From NCBI GenBank assembly GCA_036365145.1, contig JAEOAD010000015.1:6937501-7001500 (forward strand): a stretch of DNA of 64,000 nt. The letters are read 5' to 3'. This DNA comes from Orientallactaga sibirica (lineage: Eukaryota > Chordata > Mammalia > Rodentia > Dipodidae). The notes below the pieces were generated by a model that saw nothing but the letters and a program-made list of their open reading frames with translations, did no database searches and had not been told where the DNA came from. Of this stretch, positions 44,311-55,939 are shown piece by piece; the first letter of the stretch is position 1, and each line of letters opens with the position of its first letter. The translations under genes were made by a program, and so were the position numbers.

Positions 44311-44930
44311 AAGCAAGCAGAAGAAAAGAACAATAACAACAAACACAGCTATAATCACAATCGCTAACAAATAGAATGGGGTTGGAGCCCAGGACTGCTG
44401 GGAATACAGGTTCTGGATTTGCCATGGAGAGACAAGGTAGATGATTTCTCATTTCATGGAAGCACAGAGATTGCTTTGCAAAATGCCTTCCTTACTTGGA
44501 AATTCCTTTAATCAGAGAGGTGCTTACATGCATTTCAGGATGCATTTAATTTATCTATAGACAAGTGACTGCTACTACTACGATGTCACAGGAAGAGCAA
44601 GATGTAGCCAAGGAGCTGCTTTCAAATAAGGATACTACTAAGAAAAAGCAGAATCTGATTTTCAGAGATGCACAGATCTTTTTTTTTTTTTTTTTTTCAG
44701 TAAAGCCAGTGGATTTCCATGACTACACCTTCTACCCACAATTCAATGTGATAATTCAACACATATTTACTGAGTACCTAACAGGCAAGTGTGAGATGCT
44801 TGCAATTCAAAACCCAAGAAGACAAGGACAGTGTCAAGAACCCACATTCTAAAGGGAGTCACCTTCTAAAGGTACTAGAGAGGAGAAGGTCATACAATGA
44901 AGGTGATGGTCAAAATAACGACAGATCATA
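44311..44930. other. Unique intron with a T19 run and an old repeat tail
   Basis: T-run at 44679-44697. 'aacacatatttactgagtac' near 44758 resembles the undetermined old repeat at 34505. No gene. Confidence 0.4.
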
Positions 44931-44934
44931 CTTT

Positions 44935-45140
44935 CAGAGCACTTCCTAGACATTACTTTAGTGCTTTGCATTATTAATTAATTTAATCTCCCCTGTAGCT
45001 CAATGCAATAGCCAGTCCATGGTTCCCTTTTATGGGAGAGAAAACCAAGCTTGTGAGAGGGCAAATTAACTTGCTAAAGACCACACAATTAAAAAGAAGA
45101 GTCAAGATTCATACTTGGCTCATTTGATTGGTCTGGGCTA
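44935..45140 (-). mobile_element. MIR SINE remnant, antisense
   Basis: 'agagcacttcctagacatta', 'aatttaatctcccctgtagc', 'gagagaaaaccaagcttgtg' and 'aaattaacttgctaaagacc' follow antisense MIR. Confidence 0.8.
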
Positions 45141-47169
45141 CTAACCTCATCTACGTGCAAGAAAAGAGGTGTGTTAAGTAATTACACAGCTGATGTGCAA
45201 TGGTATCCGCACTGAGACTGGCTAAGGGGGTTGGTTATCCAGCTGATCGCTTCACTTTGTATATAAGAAACCTGTTGACCCTGTGTGCCTGCTAGACCTC
45301 AGCTACCTTCTCCTTTTTCTTGTTGCCCTCAGGCATGCTACTGGACATAAGTCAAAGGGGAAATCCTGGAACAAAGAACATGACAAAGTCGAATCATGCC
45401 ATTTACCAATGGCTCACTGCTTCAGAATGGGACCAGGAGCATCTCTTCAGCCCCTGGACTTCCTGGACAGGCAAGGTCAGACACAGTTAAGGCCAGAGAC
45501 AGGCCAAGGTTCACCTGTGGTAGGCAGATACTGGGAGCTTCCTGCCCCACTCCCTATTCAGGTTGTCTTTGAGGGCAGTCATGCCTCTGCTCCAAGCTAA
45601 ATTCTTGGACTTGATAACCGAAGATGAGAATAGTAATTCATCTTTTACAGAGCTATGTGATGAAACCAGGGTGTGAACTAAAGTCGTAGAGCACAGTGAA
45701 ATGCGTTCCCAGATGCCCTTCAGCCAGGATCTTAACACCTAGCTAGCAGGTGATGGGCCCTTACACTGGGTCAACAGAGTCTGTCAGCTGGCCAATGCAG
45801 TACTGGGACATGACTGATGACCTGACCATGGTGGGGTGCGTGTGTGTGTGTTGGGGCTCAAATCTTTGTTCCTCAAGGGGCCAGAGGTGGACAGGCATGG
45901 GTGCAAAGGCTGCTGGTGACTCTGGGCCTCAACTGTGAAGCCAGAGCTTTCCAAGAGATGGGAAGACAAGGGACATGGAACATCTGGATGGGATGATCTG
46001 GCAAGGAAAACCACAGTCTAGTGATAGATGCAGCTGTCACCTATTTCTTCTGGGAGGAATGAAACACTCACTTTGCAGAGCCTGCAGACCTGCTGAGTGC
46101 CCTGGTCACATTAATGGGCCCCACCAGCCTGGTGCGAGAAGTGCTGGGTTTCAAAACTGGATCACCCCAACTTCCAGTCACCAGTTTCTTCCTTAGTTAT
46201 TAACAAGGAACATGATGTGGCACAATGGAGTCTAATTCATGACACTTTTTAATGCCTTTATAACAGAAATTCACCATATTCCCTCCTAATCTCAGCAGAT
46301 GACAAGTTGCCACTATTGAATTCCTATTAATATGAACTATGGGTACAATATATTTTGCTCAATATCATCTCCTCAGCCCAATATTGTGAGGGAAAAATTA
46401 AACCCTTAGCATATTTCTGATGGAACAGGGACAGAGGCATAGGGAGTCAATCCCTCTGCTTGGTGCTCTTGGTTGTGGTGGGAGTATGGGTGCTGGGCAG
46501 GGGACAGGATTCTAGAATCCTGGCTCATGAATCTTTCTTTCTCCATTGCTTTTTTCTCAGAGTCAGAATCATCTTCAAAGCAGCGGCAGGTTTTAGCCCA
46601 AGTGAAATAGGCCTGCATCTCTACTTCAGCATCCTGAGGTCCACGGCCCAGCTTCACAGCTAGGTGGTCCTTTGCTCTCACGTGACCCCACAGAGGTTAG
46701 GTGAGTAGAGTCTTGGCACTGACCTCATGCAGTTGTGAGCACAAGTATCAACAGGCAAAGTCACTGAGAACTGTCACAGTGACTGTGTGGTGTTAGAGAC
46801 AAACCCATGGACATATCTCAGATCTTAGTTGGCTGCACTCCTAATTTGCCCAAGATGGCTTGTTGAGAGCTCTAGGTTAGCATGCTCACTGTTTCGGGGA
46901 GCCCCTTGGGGCTGGTGAGGTTGTACCCAACTCTGCATACAGTATAGCTGAGGCCTCCCCCTCAGCCCAGCTCTTGAGGTGCTAAAGAAAATGACCCTGA
47001 GTCTGCCCTATGCAATGGCTCCAGCACCTACCAGAGCCCTCCTGCTCTGAAGAGTTGCTTGTCTATTGTGCTTGGCAGCTCAGTGCCTGTGGAGCTGCTG
47101 TGGTTGGGGCACAACCCGGGGAGCTGAGAGCTTTTATCCTCCAGGCAGTTACCAGTGAGTCAGGTTGGA
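45141..47169. other. Unique intronic sequence; AT-rich block at 46230-46400
   Basis: No gene. A short MIR-like piece at about 45640-45690 (GAGCTATGTGATGAAACCAG). 46230-46400 (CCTATTAATATGAACTATGG, CCCAATATTGTGAGGG) is a weak candidate conserved block. Confidence 0.35.
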
Positions 47170-47190
47170 GAAAAAAACATATATATATAA

Positions 47191-47222
<32 letters not shown>

Positions 47223-47432
47223 GAAGAGACAGAGAGAGAATGGGCATGGGCACACCAGGGCCTCTCAGCCGCTGTGAATGAACTCCAGACGTGTGCACCC
47301 TCTTGTGCACATGTGCGACATTACGCGCTTATGTCACTTTTGTGTCTGGCTAAACGTGAGACCTGGAGATTCGAACAGGCACTCTTAGGCTTGGCAGGCA
47401 GGTGCCTTAACGACTAAGCCATCTCTCCAGCT
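47170..47432 (-). mobile_element. tRNA-head SINE (DIP-like), long-body subtype, antisense, with target-site duplications
   Basis: TATATATATA, (GA)n, 'ctctcagccgctgtgaatga', 'gcgcttatgtcacttttgtg', CTAAACGTGAGACCTGGAGA and closing GCCATCTCTCCAGC. Flanks tcaggttgga at 47160-47169 and 47433-47442. Confidence 0.93.
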
Positions 47433-47699
47433 TCAGGTTGGATCTTTTTGAGGGACACCAACTCCACAATAACCCAGGAAGCTCTCCTGGTTGGACCACC
47501 TTCCAGCTTATTCCTCAGGAGTTCTTCCTCACATGCCAACCAAGTTGGTCTGTGTGAAGTGCCCTCACTGGAGTAGTGTGCCTTTTCTGTGTCACTGTAA
47601 TTGGCACTGCTATTTCTCTTAATGGAGGGACTTAGTGACATGTCGTCTGAAATTGGGCCCAGATATTAAGTCTCCCTTTTTGCATAGAAAGGTATTTGT

Positions 47700-47970
47700 T
47701 TTTAAATGTATTTTCACCTTCTGTTTTTTCATTGTGCTATGATATATAGAGCCACACATTTGCAACTTTACCACTGTTAAACATACAATTTGAGCACAGT
47801 CATAATGCTTATAATGTAACTATCATTCTATCACTACTATTTCTGAAAGTTGTCCATCACTCCAAGTAGAAACTCCATCTATTAAACAATAACTTGCCAC
47901 CTTTGCCTCAACTTCTGATAATTGCTAGTAAAAGTCTGTCTCTACAAATTGAGGCATTTTTGGTTATTAA
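47700..47970. mobile_element. Old L1 3'-end remnant (orientation not determined)
   Basis: 'tcattgtgctatgatatata', 'aactttaccactgttaaaca', 'aagtagaaactccatctatt', 'aaacaataacttgccacctt' and 'gtctgtctctacaaattgag' match an old mammalian L1 3' region. Confidence 0.65.
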
Positions 47971-48049
47971 GCCCATTTGCCTTGTTATTTCACTTAGACC
48001 TCACAAGAGCCTAGTGAGGTGAGCATTCTTGTACCTAGTAGATAGATTA

Positions 48050-51000
48050 GACCACTTAGCAGGTCAGGTATGCTGATGGGCCCTCGTTCCCATCCCCTGA
48101 CCCTTGCTTAGACAGTTTTCACCACTCTAAGCAGCACCTTCAAATATAGCCTCTCTTTTAGGTCCCCAAGAAGACTCTGTCCCTAATACTGAGAAGGTTA
48201 CAGAGAAAAGACCTAAGCACTAGATTACTTCCCTCTGTCTGCTCACCAAGCAGAATTGACTAAATACACAAGGACATCAGTGACAAACCAGGGGTTCCTT
48301 GGCCCCAACAAACAAGGGTTCTGCTGTACCCCAACTCCCTACCCCAGGGTAAGTCCACTGAGATAACTGAGTGAATAAGAGAGCTTGTCTCTACCACCTT
48401 CCTTTCCCTCAGCAATACAATCTGCTTCTACTGCCCTTTAAGGATGTAACCAAGTCAAAGCAGAGCATCTAGCCTTGTAGCATGACATCTTTGGAGCAAA
48501 ACAAGAAACCCTGAGAGAGAGAGAGAGACCAACCCCAGGCTCAGTGGTCTCAGACATCCTGCACCTGAGCAGTGTTTACACCACTCCATATGGCAGGAAA
48601 AAGAGTGGTTTGATCAGACAGGCTGAAGAGAATGGCAGCCAGGTATCTAGGAGATGTGGAGCTGGAACACAGAATCCTATACATCCTTTGGTCCTTACAC
48701 GCAGCATTGTTTCAGATCACTGACGAACAAAATTGCTCCTGAGGGGAGCTGGGAGCCAGTTTTGTGGGTGATGTCATTAGCACTGGGGGAAGATCATCAC
48801 TGAATGTCTGTTCATTAAGCTGCTCATTCAACATATTTTCCTGTTGGCTGTACTGGGTTGGGCCTTTCTGAACTCTATGTGCCTCAGCTCTGCTAGGTAA
48901 TCCTGGGCAAGGATCATCTCTCAAATGATAATGATGTTGGATTAAAAGGATGAGTGTTGGCAAAGTGTTAGAACTGTGCCCGGAACGAAGCAGTTACTAC
49001 ATGCATACTTTAATAAGATCAGCACCAAATCGCAGACAAGTGGGAGAAAAAATCTGGAGAAATTGTGAATGACTGAAGGAAAAGGCTGTGATGCCATGAC
49101 TTCAAATGCTTTGGGAGAGAAGGAAGAGGAGTAAGAGCTAAAGAAACCGATGCTTCACTGATATAAAACCCATCCTGCCAACCTTACATTGTCATATGGA
49201 CACAGGTGCCAATTATGAGCCCAACAGGGCTTCCCCAGGCTCACCACGTGGGTCCTACCTTCCTCATCTTCATCATAGGATGCCCCATACACTCCTCATT
49301 GTTTGGGAGCTGGCTGCTCTACCATATTCCCTCCATTAGTCAGTAAAGATGACATCCAAAGCACCTATCTTCCCTAGCCCAACAATAGAGGCAAATAAAG
49401 GAATAAATATTTATATATGCAAATTTGTTCTGTCCTCAAACAAGTATTGAGAACCTCTACACACTGAGCATCCCACGAAGCTTATATTTACTAGGGGGAG
49501 AAATGAATAACTGGGTAAGTATCATAAAATATCATATCCATTATAAAAGGAACATCAGTAAAAGTGTCATGGGAATGAGAGAAATAATAGCAATGTTTTT
49601 CCCACCACAGATGTGGTCACATTTAGGCTGCCAGCTGTGGCGTGAACAGGAGCTCTTCTGGGCCAATAAGAGAGAGAAAGGAACATTCCAGGAAGAGAGA
49701 GTGGAAAGTGGAAAGGCCCTGGAACATGAAAGCTCTTCACAGGATCAGGGAATAGTGGCTTGGCTAGAGTGGATGTGTGTGCATGTGTGTGTGTGGGGGG
49801 GTGGAGGTGAAGCCCCACCATGACCTCATGGCTTAGGTATGCATTGAGTTGGGAAATATCCCTCAGACAGAAACGGACCCACAAAAGCAGTGGTGAGTGA
49901 CACTGTGGTGGCATTCAGGCAAGCATCAGACAGCAGAATTCCTGTATGTAGCAGCGAGTGCTTGCATGAATGGAAAATGGGGACGTGCTTACATTGGTCA
50001 CTGCAGAGTCAGGTGAGATCTCCCTTGTAAGTCTAACCAGGCCCAATATTTTAGCTTCCATGATCAGAGGAGAATGGGTGCATTCAAGGTGTGGCTGTAG
50101 ATGACGTAGGGGAGATCTAAGGATGAATCCCCAGCTGTTGCCTGTGAGCAGCCCCTGCCATAGAGGCAGTTTCAACTTACTTAGTTTTTCAGTATGTATT
50201 AACACACAAGAACCTGGGGACACTGGAGCACTATGTATGGCTCCAGTGTTGTGCTTCTGGAACACTCTTGATGTTCCAGAGGAAGACGAATAATTTTTCT
50301 TGTGATTCTTCCTTAGAAGCAAGAAAATCTTCCCCCAAATCCTCAGGCAGAACTACTCTTATGATCTGTTGGCCAGAATTGGGTCCCATGACCTTTACCA
50401 GGAACACTGATGGACAAAGGTAATAGGACGACAATGCCTACTTTAAAATCTTTACAACCCCAGCTGGGATCACAGTCTACTTTCCTCCGACCTGGAGGGT
50501 GGTAGATACTGAACAGAAGGGAGTTGCATGAGGAAGGAAGATGGAGAGAAAATGGATGCTGGGCAGATGGTTAACAGTGCCTGCCACAGACAAGAAGGTG
50601 GCCCTTGTCAGGCCTGGCACATTCTCTAGCTCTGTCCGACACCCTCAAGAGCTAGCAGTCACTCCAGTCTTACTCCCCTTCTCCACCTGCCTGTGGGCCA
50701 CGTCTGAACTGCAGCAGGGATTCTTTAAGTCATAAGGCAAGAATCTGGGTTATTTTTGTTGGTCTAGTTGAATGGCTCTGCTCTGAGGGTCCCCTTGTTC
50801 CTCTCGAGAAGCCTCCCCAGGCTCACCTCAAGACAGATGCTATTTTAGAATAGCAGAGATGACCACAAAGATGTCACTATCCAGATGCAGGGCTGGGAGA
50901 TGCGCTGGGATAGCTAGTGAGTCCTCTTGTTAAGAGGGTTACCTTCAGCATGGCAGGTGCTGCCCACCCTTCACAGCCCATGGGAAACAAAGCCAATCTG

Positions 51001-52270
51001 TGGCTCCCAGTCGAAAACAAGAGGGTCCAAGTAAGGGACAAACAGCAAATTAATCCTGACACACTGAGCTTCTGGAGCAGGTCTACATGGACAGCAGTAA
51101 GCAGTTTCCCTTAAGGGCAGTGGCAGCATTAGTCATAGTGAAGCCATGGGCAGCAGGTGCAGGAGGCTTCTGCTCCTCTCATGTGCACCTTGGGCTCCAG
51201 TTCTGTGGTCTCCTTCTCATGGTACTGAGGGGTACAAAGCATTCTCCTACCTTCCTCAGGAAGTAAAGGAAGGGTCTCTGGTACATTCCATTGCCCTACC
51301 CCACTTGCCTAGTCATCAGAGTTTCTTATATACCAGAGTAAAAAATGAAGTTTCGGGACCACGAGTTCCAGAGGTAAATTTACAATGCAAATCCAAGTGC
51401 CAGGACTAGCTTCACCTAGACCTAGCCAGCACTAGCCCCGCTGCTAAACTTTCAGCACAGAGTGTTGAAACAGATCAGCAATCTGCTGAATGCCCTCAGT
51501 TCCTCTCACAGGGGCTTCTGCCCTGCTTCTTCTCAGTGGCACTGTGCCTTTAGGGGGAGAGGTGCCAATCCCAGCTAGGCTAGGTGTATGATGCAAGTGA
51601 GAGAAACATGGCTGGGTCAGTGTGGGTTTGGGAGATGTTTTCCTCACTGAAATTGAGGGGACTCCTTGGGGCTGGTGGAAAACAAACAACACTGAAGCGC
51701 TCAAAGTTCCCCTTGCGTTTACTTCCCCAGATTATTTTTAGCATTGCAGACAGCTCCTCTTAACAAATGTGCTGGGTTCTGAAAGTTCATTTGTAATTTG
51801 GCTGTTTAGATTTTGGAACATACTTTCTCTAAGAAAAAAAATGTCCAATGTTATAAATGGTGATGGGACTTGCAGGCGAGTTCTACAATGCCTGTTTAAC
51901 CCATAATGTTGCTAAAATACTGTCCTTTCGCAGTGACAAAAATTGTTTAGTTGCAACATTAATTAAATGAAAGTGAAAACCATTGTAAGTGAATAAGAAT
52001 TAGATTTAAGTTGATCTTGAATGATGCTATTGGCTAAATTCTAAGTTAAGAATTGGAGAAGTGGTCCTTCTGGGAGCTTTTGGAAACTGAGTTGGGTTGA
52101 CGCTATTAGAAGGAAAGGGACATCAGAGAGTCTGAATCTGTGGCTAGTGAACATCGGTGTCATGTCACTGGCTCCCAAGGTCTTCCCAATAGGGCTTGTT
52201 TTCCTGTGTGAATTTTCACAGGGAGAGGTCTGTGAAAGGCGTCTCCTAGGGTGATATTTAAAAAATTCAA
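48050..52270. other. Unique intronic sequence (about 4.2 kb without recognisable repeats)
   Basis: No gene. The most striking part is 51715-52075, an AT-rich block with ACATTAATTAAATGAAAGTG and GTTTAACCCATAATGTTGC; see findings. (GT)n of about 10 units at 49774-49792 is followed by a G-run. Confidence 0.4.
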
Positions 52271-52277
52271 AACCAGC

Positions 52278-52445
52278 AAGACAGACATGGTGGCACATGC
52301 CTGCCATCCAAGCACTTGCGAGGCAGAGGCAGGTGGATTGCTATGAGTTTGAGGCCAGTGTGGGCCATAATGAGTTTTAGGCAAGCCTGGGCTACAGAGT
52401 GAGACCTTCTCTCAAAACCCAAATTAACAAAACAAAACAGCAATG
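52278..52445 (+). mobile_element. B1 SINE (older type)
   Basis: 'gacagacatggtggcacatg', 'gcagaggcaggtggattgct', 'gcctgggctacagagtgaga' and an A-rich tail. It lacks the local young-subfamily middle motif. Confidence 0.88.
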
Positions 52446-52459
52446 ACAAAACCTCAGTA

Positions 52460-52928
52460 TGCATAGGTTAGCATGTGTCTTTGTGTATGTCCTGGACACA
52501 GCAGTGCTTCAGTCTTCTAACTCTGAGGCATCAATAGATCAAGTATGGCCTTTGGAGTAAGGAGCCGAGTCCTTGCCAGCAGTGGGTTCTTGAGATAAAT
52601 GTATCTCCAAGATTCCCTCAGGCCAGCCGGCCGCCTATTCCCTAGTAGCTCAGTCCTTGCTGGGTATCTGAAACCTCCAGGTCGTGCTCTGTGTAAATGG
52701 GACGTAAGTAATACTGGGGGTGTCTAAGTCATGATTGTGCAATATGGGATCCCATTCCCCAGGCAGAGCAGCCAGAGTGATGGGTAGACCCTTTCCTTTC
52801 TGCACTGGGCACAAAAACATTGGCCAGAAGCTGGGAACTGTGCCTAAGCAAATGTGTCAGAGACAAAGGAATACAGAGTAAAAATAAACTATCAATATTC
52901 TACCCGTCTTTGATGTCTGTTCCTTGGA
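52460..52928. other. Unique intronic sequence
   Basis: No recognisable repeat or gene. Confidence 0.4.
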
Positions 52929-52938
52929 AATGTAGTTT

Positions 52939-53190
52939 AAAAAATATATTTATTATTATCTATTTATTTGAGAGAGAGAGATACAGAAATAGGTAGAGAG
53001 AGAGAGAAAGAGAAAGAGAAAGAGAAAATGGGCATGCCAGGGCCTCCACCCATTGCAAACAAACTCCAGATATGTGTGCCCCCTTGTGCATGTGGCTTAT
53101 GTGGGTCCTAGGGAATTGAACTTGGGTCCTTTGGCTTTGCAGGCAAGTGCCTTGACCACTAAGCCATCTCTTCAGCACCCACCCCCTGGC
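52939..53190 (-). mobile_element. tRNA-head SINE (DIP-like), short-body type, antisense, with target-site duplications
   Basis: TATCTATTTATTTGAGAGAG, (GA)n, 'cctccacccattgcaaacaa', GTGTGCCCCCTTGTGCATGT and closing AAGCCATCTCTTCAGCACC. Flanks aatgtagttt at 52929-52938 and 53191-53200. Confidence 0.92.
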
Positions 53191-53199
53191 AATGTAGTT

Positions 53200-53600
53200 T
53201 TGTAGTGACGTCCATCAAGAGGTAGGACTTTGCCCTCCCCTGGAGTCTGGCTTAGAGATGTCACTTGCTTTGCTGATGGGATTTTAGCTAACATGCTTCA
53301 CATCACAGCTAGAAAAGCATCCATACATTGACTTTGCTCCCTTGCTGCTCTAAACCACCATATGAATGAGGCTGAGACAAGCAGTGGAGAACAACAGGCC
53401 ATGCAGAGAACTGAGGTGCCTGGCCAACTGTCCACCAGCCACAGATGTGTGAGTGAGACAGCCTTGGTTATCAGCTATTAGTAGCCCACAGCTGATCACA
53501 GAAAAGTGACAGAGCCCAGCTGAGTTGGGCCAGGCCAGAACCAATCAGCTAACTCACGGAACTGTGACAGTGTTCAGCCAAAAAGTCTGGGCTCCAGGAT
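53200..53600 (+). mobile_element. MLT1-type LTR remnant (old)
   Basis: 'gaggtaggactttgccctcc', 'tgctgatgggattttagcta', 'ccaccatatgaatgaggctg', 'gcccacagctgatcacagaa' and 'gaaccaatcagctaactcac' follow an old MLT1 LTR layout. Confidence 0.55.
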
Positions 53601-53639
53601 TATTATACGGCAAAACTGACTAGTATAACCTGCTGGGCA

Positions 53640-54930
53640 CAGTGCGTGGTGCCTTTGGCTGCCTTTTGTCCAAACCAGGGCTTATCTCTTAGAAATGTGA
53701 TAAAATACACAATCATTCTTCCTCCTTAGTCAGAAATTGAAGTTTGAACCACTCAGGTTCACATTTCCCAAAAGGTAAGCTTTGAAATGGGTGCTTTGGA
53801 GATGCGACATTTTTCATTTTGTGCAAACTTTGTGACTGACAGATGGGTTTAAGTCAATGAAGATATGATCCACACTGTAAGCACAACTAAAGGTGTAGGC
53901 GAAAGCTGTTAGCTCAGTGCTAACGTGCACAAGTTGCCTCACAATGCTTTATCAGGCCTGATAATTTATCACAAAGGGAAGTCACAAACACTTGTTCTTG
54001 GAGCAAACCACAGCCTTCAGGATAAAATCACTCAGAGACTGGAAATGCCCTATAAAAGGGGTTGGCATCACTCTTCCCTATTACACTCACTCAGCAGCCT
54101 TTGGTTGTCAACATGAATACAACAGATGGGATCTGAGAAAGGTGCTTCATCCACTCATGGACCTGAGACCACATGACAGCAGGGGCTGCTTGTTGGGCCT
54201 AGTGGTCTTTCCCTAATCCTTAAGGAGAATCCCGATCATCTTCCCCAAGAGGAGGATTCCTGGAGAAATGGGTTCAGTTCTGGGAAGACGTGTCCTCTGT
54301 GATGAGTGGTTTCCCTCCTGGGAGCCTCCAGTGATCATAAACGTCAACCCCTGAGTGTTTAGTGCTCTGAGAGCTGCTTTCCCAGCACCTCTCTGCTCTC
54401 CTTGGGCCCCCAACACAGGCTACACTGCGGTCTCTTAGCCAGATTTATTTTCAAGGACTGAGCTCTGAAGGGACAATGGGAATGTTTCAGCAGCTTGAGT
54501 GCCCCTGACCACAAGGAGAAAGATCTCCCATGCATTTATTTCACAGTATCCACAAGTCTTCTGCAGTCCATTCTTTCAGGAAACAATTGCATTTTATGAA
54601 GCCGTCCTTTTTCTGTTTCATCTGTCAAGCAGGTTTGCTGAGAATAATTTAAATTTCATGCAGCAGCACTGGTGCTGCTGGGCATTGGTGCCTCCTTCCA
54701 TTCCCACAAACAGTCCTGGCATGGAACCAGCGTGTGCCTTAGCAGCTCTCTCTCCAGTGCTCAGACAGCTAGTGAGGATCAGAAATGCAGTGCTGTCCCA
54801 GCTCCCCAGTGTTACCTACTGCCACCTCAGAGATAGACGGAAACAGCCCAGCGAGAGCCTCCCTAGCACCACACACCAGGCTGGCTTCCTCCAGATGCAT
54901 AGATTCTCAGATAGGCCCAATCACTAGTTT
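53640..54930. other. Unique intron; candidate conserved block at 54560-54710
   Basis: No repeats recognised. 54560-54710 contains ACAATTGCATTTTATGAAGC, 'gagaataatttaaatttcat' and a GCAGCAGCACTGGTGCTGCTG palindrome-like string. No exon signature. Confidence 0.35.
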
Positions 54931-55224
54931 ACCTTAGTGTGTGTTCATGTCTGTGTGTGTGTGTGAATCCACATGTGAGGCTATGTATGCCTGTCTGTGT
55001 GCATGTGGGGAGGCCAGAAGTCAATGTGGGCAACTTCCTGAATCACTTTCTGCCTTATTTATTGAGACAGGGTCTTTCAGTTAACTTGCTTGCATTAACG
55101 ATATTATCTCCACCTTTGAGTGCCAGGATTACAGGCGTTAGCTGCCATGTCTTGCATTTATGTGGGTACTGCAGGTCTGAACTTGGGCCCTCATGGCATG
55201 CACTTTACTGACTGAGCCATCATC
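54931..55224 (-). mobile_element. B4-type SINE, antisense
   Basis: (TG)n-rich start, GTGGGGAGGCCAGAAGTCAA, 'attgagacagggtctttcag', 'gtgccaggattacaggcgtt', 'gtgggtactgcaggtctgaa' and closing GAGCCATCATCTTAGCCCC. Confidence 0.88.
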
Positions 55225-55239
55225 TTAGCCCCTAGTTTG

Positions 55240-55460
55240 AATTTTTTTAAAGGTTTATTTTTATTTATTTATTAGAGGCAGAGAGAGGGAGAAAGAGAGA
55301 GAGTGAGAAGGGTGTGTGCCAGGGCCTCCAGCCACTTCAAATGAACTCCAGACACATGCACCACCATGTGCATCTGGCTTACGTGGGACCTGGGGAATAG
55401 AACCTGGCTCCTTAGGCTTTGTAGGCATGTGCCTTAACTGCTAAGCCATCCCTCCAGCCC
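55240..55460 (-). mobile_element. tRNA-head SINE (DIP-like), short-body type, antisense
   Basis: TTTATTTTTATTTATTTATT, GA tract, 'cctccagccacttcaaatga', 'acacatgcaccaccatgtgc', CTTACGTGGGACCTGGGGAA and closing AAGCCATCCCTCCAGCCC. Confidence 0.92.
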
Positions 55461-55517
55461 GAGTTTGCCTTTTTTTTTTTTTAAAAAAAAAACAAACTTT
55501 TTTATTTCTAACCAGCA

Positions 55518-55519
<2 letters not shown>

Positions 55520-55561
<42 letters not shown>
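55520..55561. repeat. (CA)n microsatellite, about 20 units
   Basis: Uninterrupted ACAC run inside the T-rich/GA-rich tail region of the next antisense SINE. Confidence 0.98.
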
Positions 55562-55563
<2 letters not shown>

Positions 55564-55735
55564 GAGGGGGCCAGGGGTTAGGGAGAGAATATGAATGTCA
55601 GGGCCTCTAGCAAACAAAGTCCAGATGCATGCACCACTTCATGCATCTGGCTTTATATGGGTACTGAGGAATCAAACCTGGGTCATTAGGCTTTGCAGGC
55701 AAGTGCCTTAACCACTGAGCCATCTCTCCAGCACT
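55562..55735 (-). mobile_element. tRNA-head SINE (DIP-like), short-body type, antisense, tail replaced by (CA)n
   Basis: GAATATGAATGTCAGGGCCT, 'ctagcaaacaaagtccagat', 'gcatgcaccacttcatgcat' and closing GAGCCATCTCTCCAGC. 'ccagccactg' is partly deleted before GCAAACAAA. Confidence 0.88.
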
Positions 55736-55799
55736 AGTTTAGCTTTTTAACTTTGAGTGCTTACTCAGTGGCCCATGATGTTTTAGGATTTTCCACACA

Positions 55800-55935
55800 G
55801 TGCAGCTTTCATATTCCTTACTATGAAGATAATTCACTTTATAGATAAAGAAAGTGAAGCTCAGCTCATAAGTGGCATTGCTACTGGGATTCAATTCTAG
55901 CCCATGTGACCCAAGAGCCTACAGCTCTCACCAGT
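55800..55935 (-). mobile_element. MIR SINE remnant, antisense
   Basis: 'gaagataattcactttatag', 'ataaagaaagtgaagctcag' and 'ctcataagtggcattgctac' follow antisense MIR. Confidence 0.78.
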
Positions 55936-55939
55936 CATG

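Noticed and set aside
44679..44700. T19 followed by CAG as a splice acceptor of a hidden exon
   Set aside because: The downstream + strand frame has no matching donor, no domain and no conservation evidence; homopolymers ending in CAG are common.
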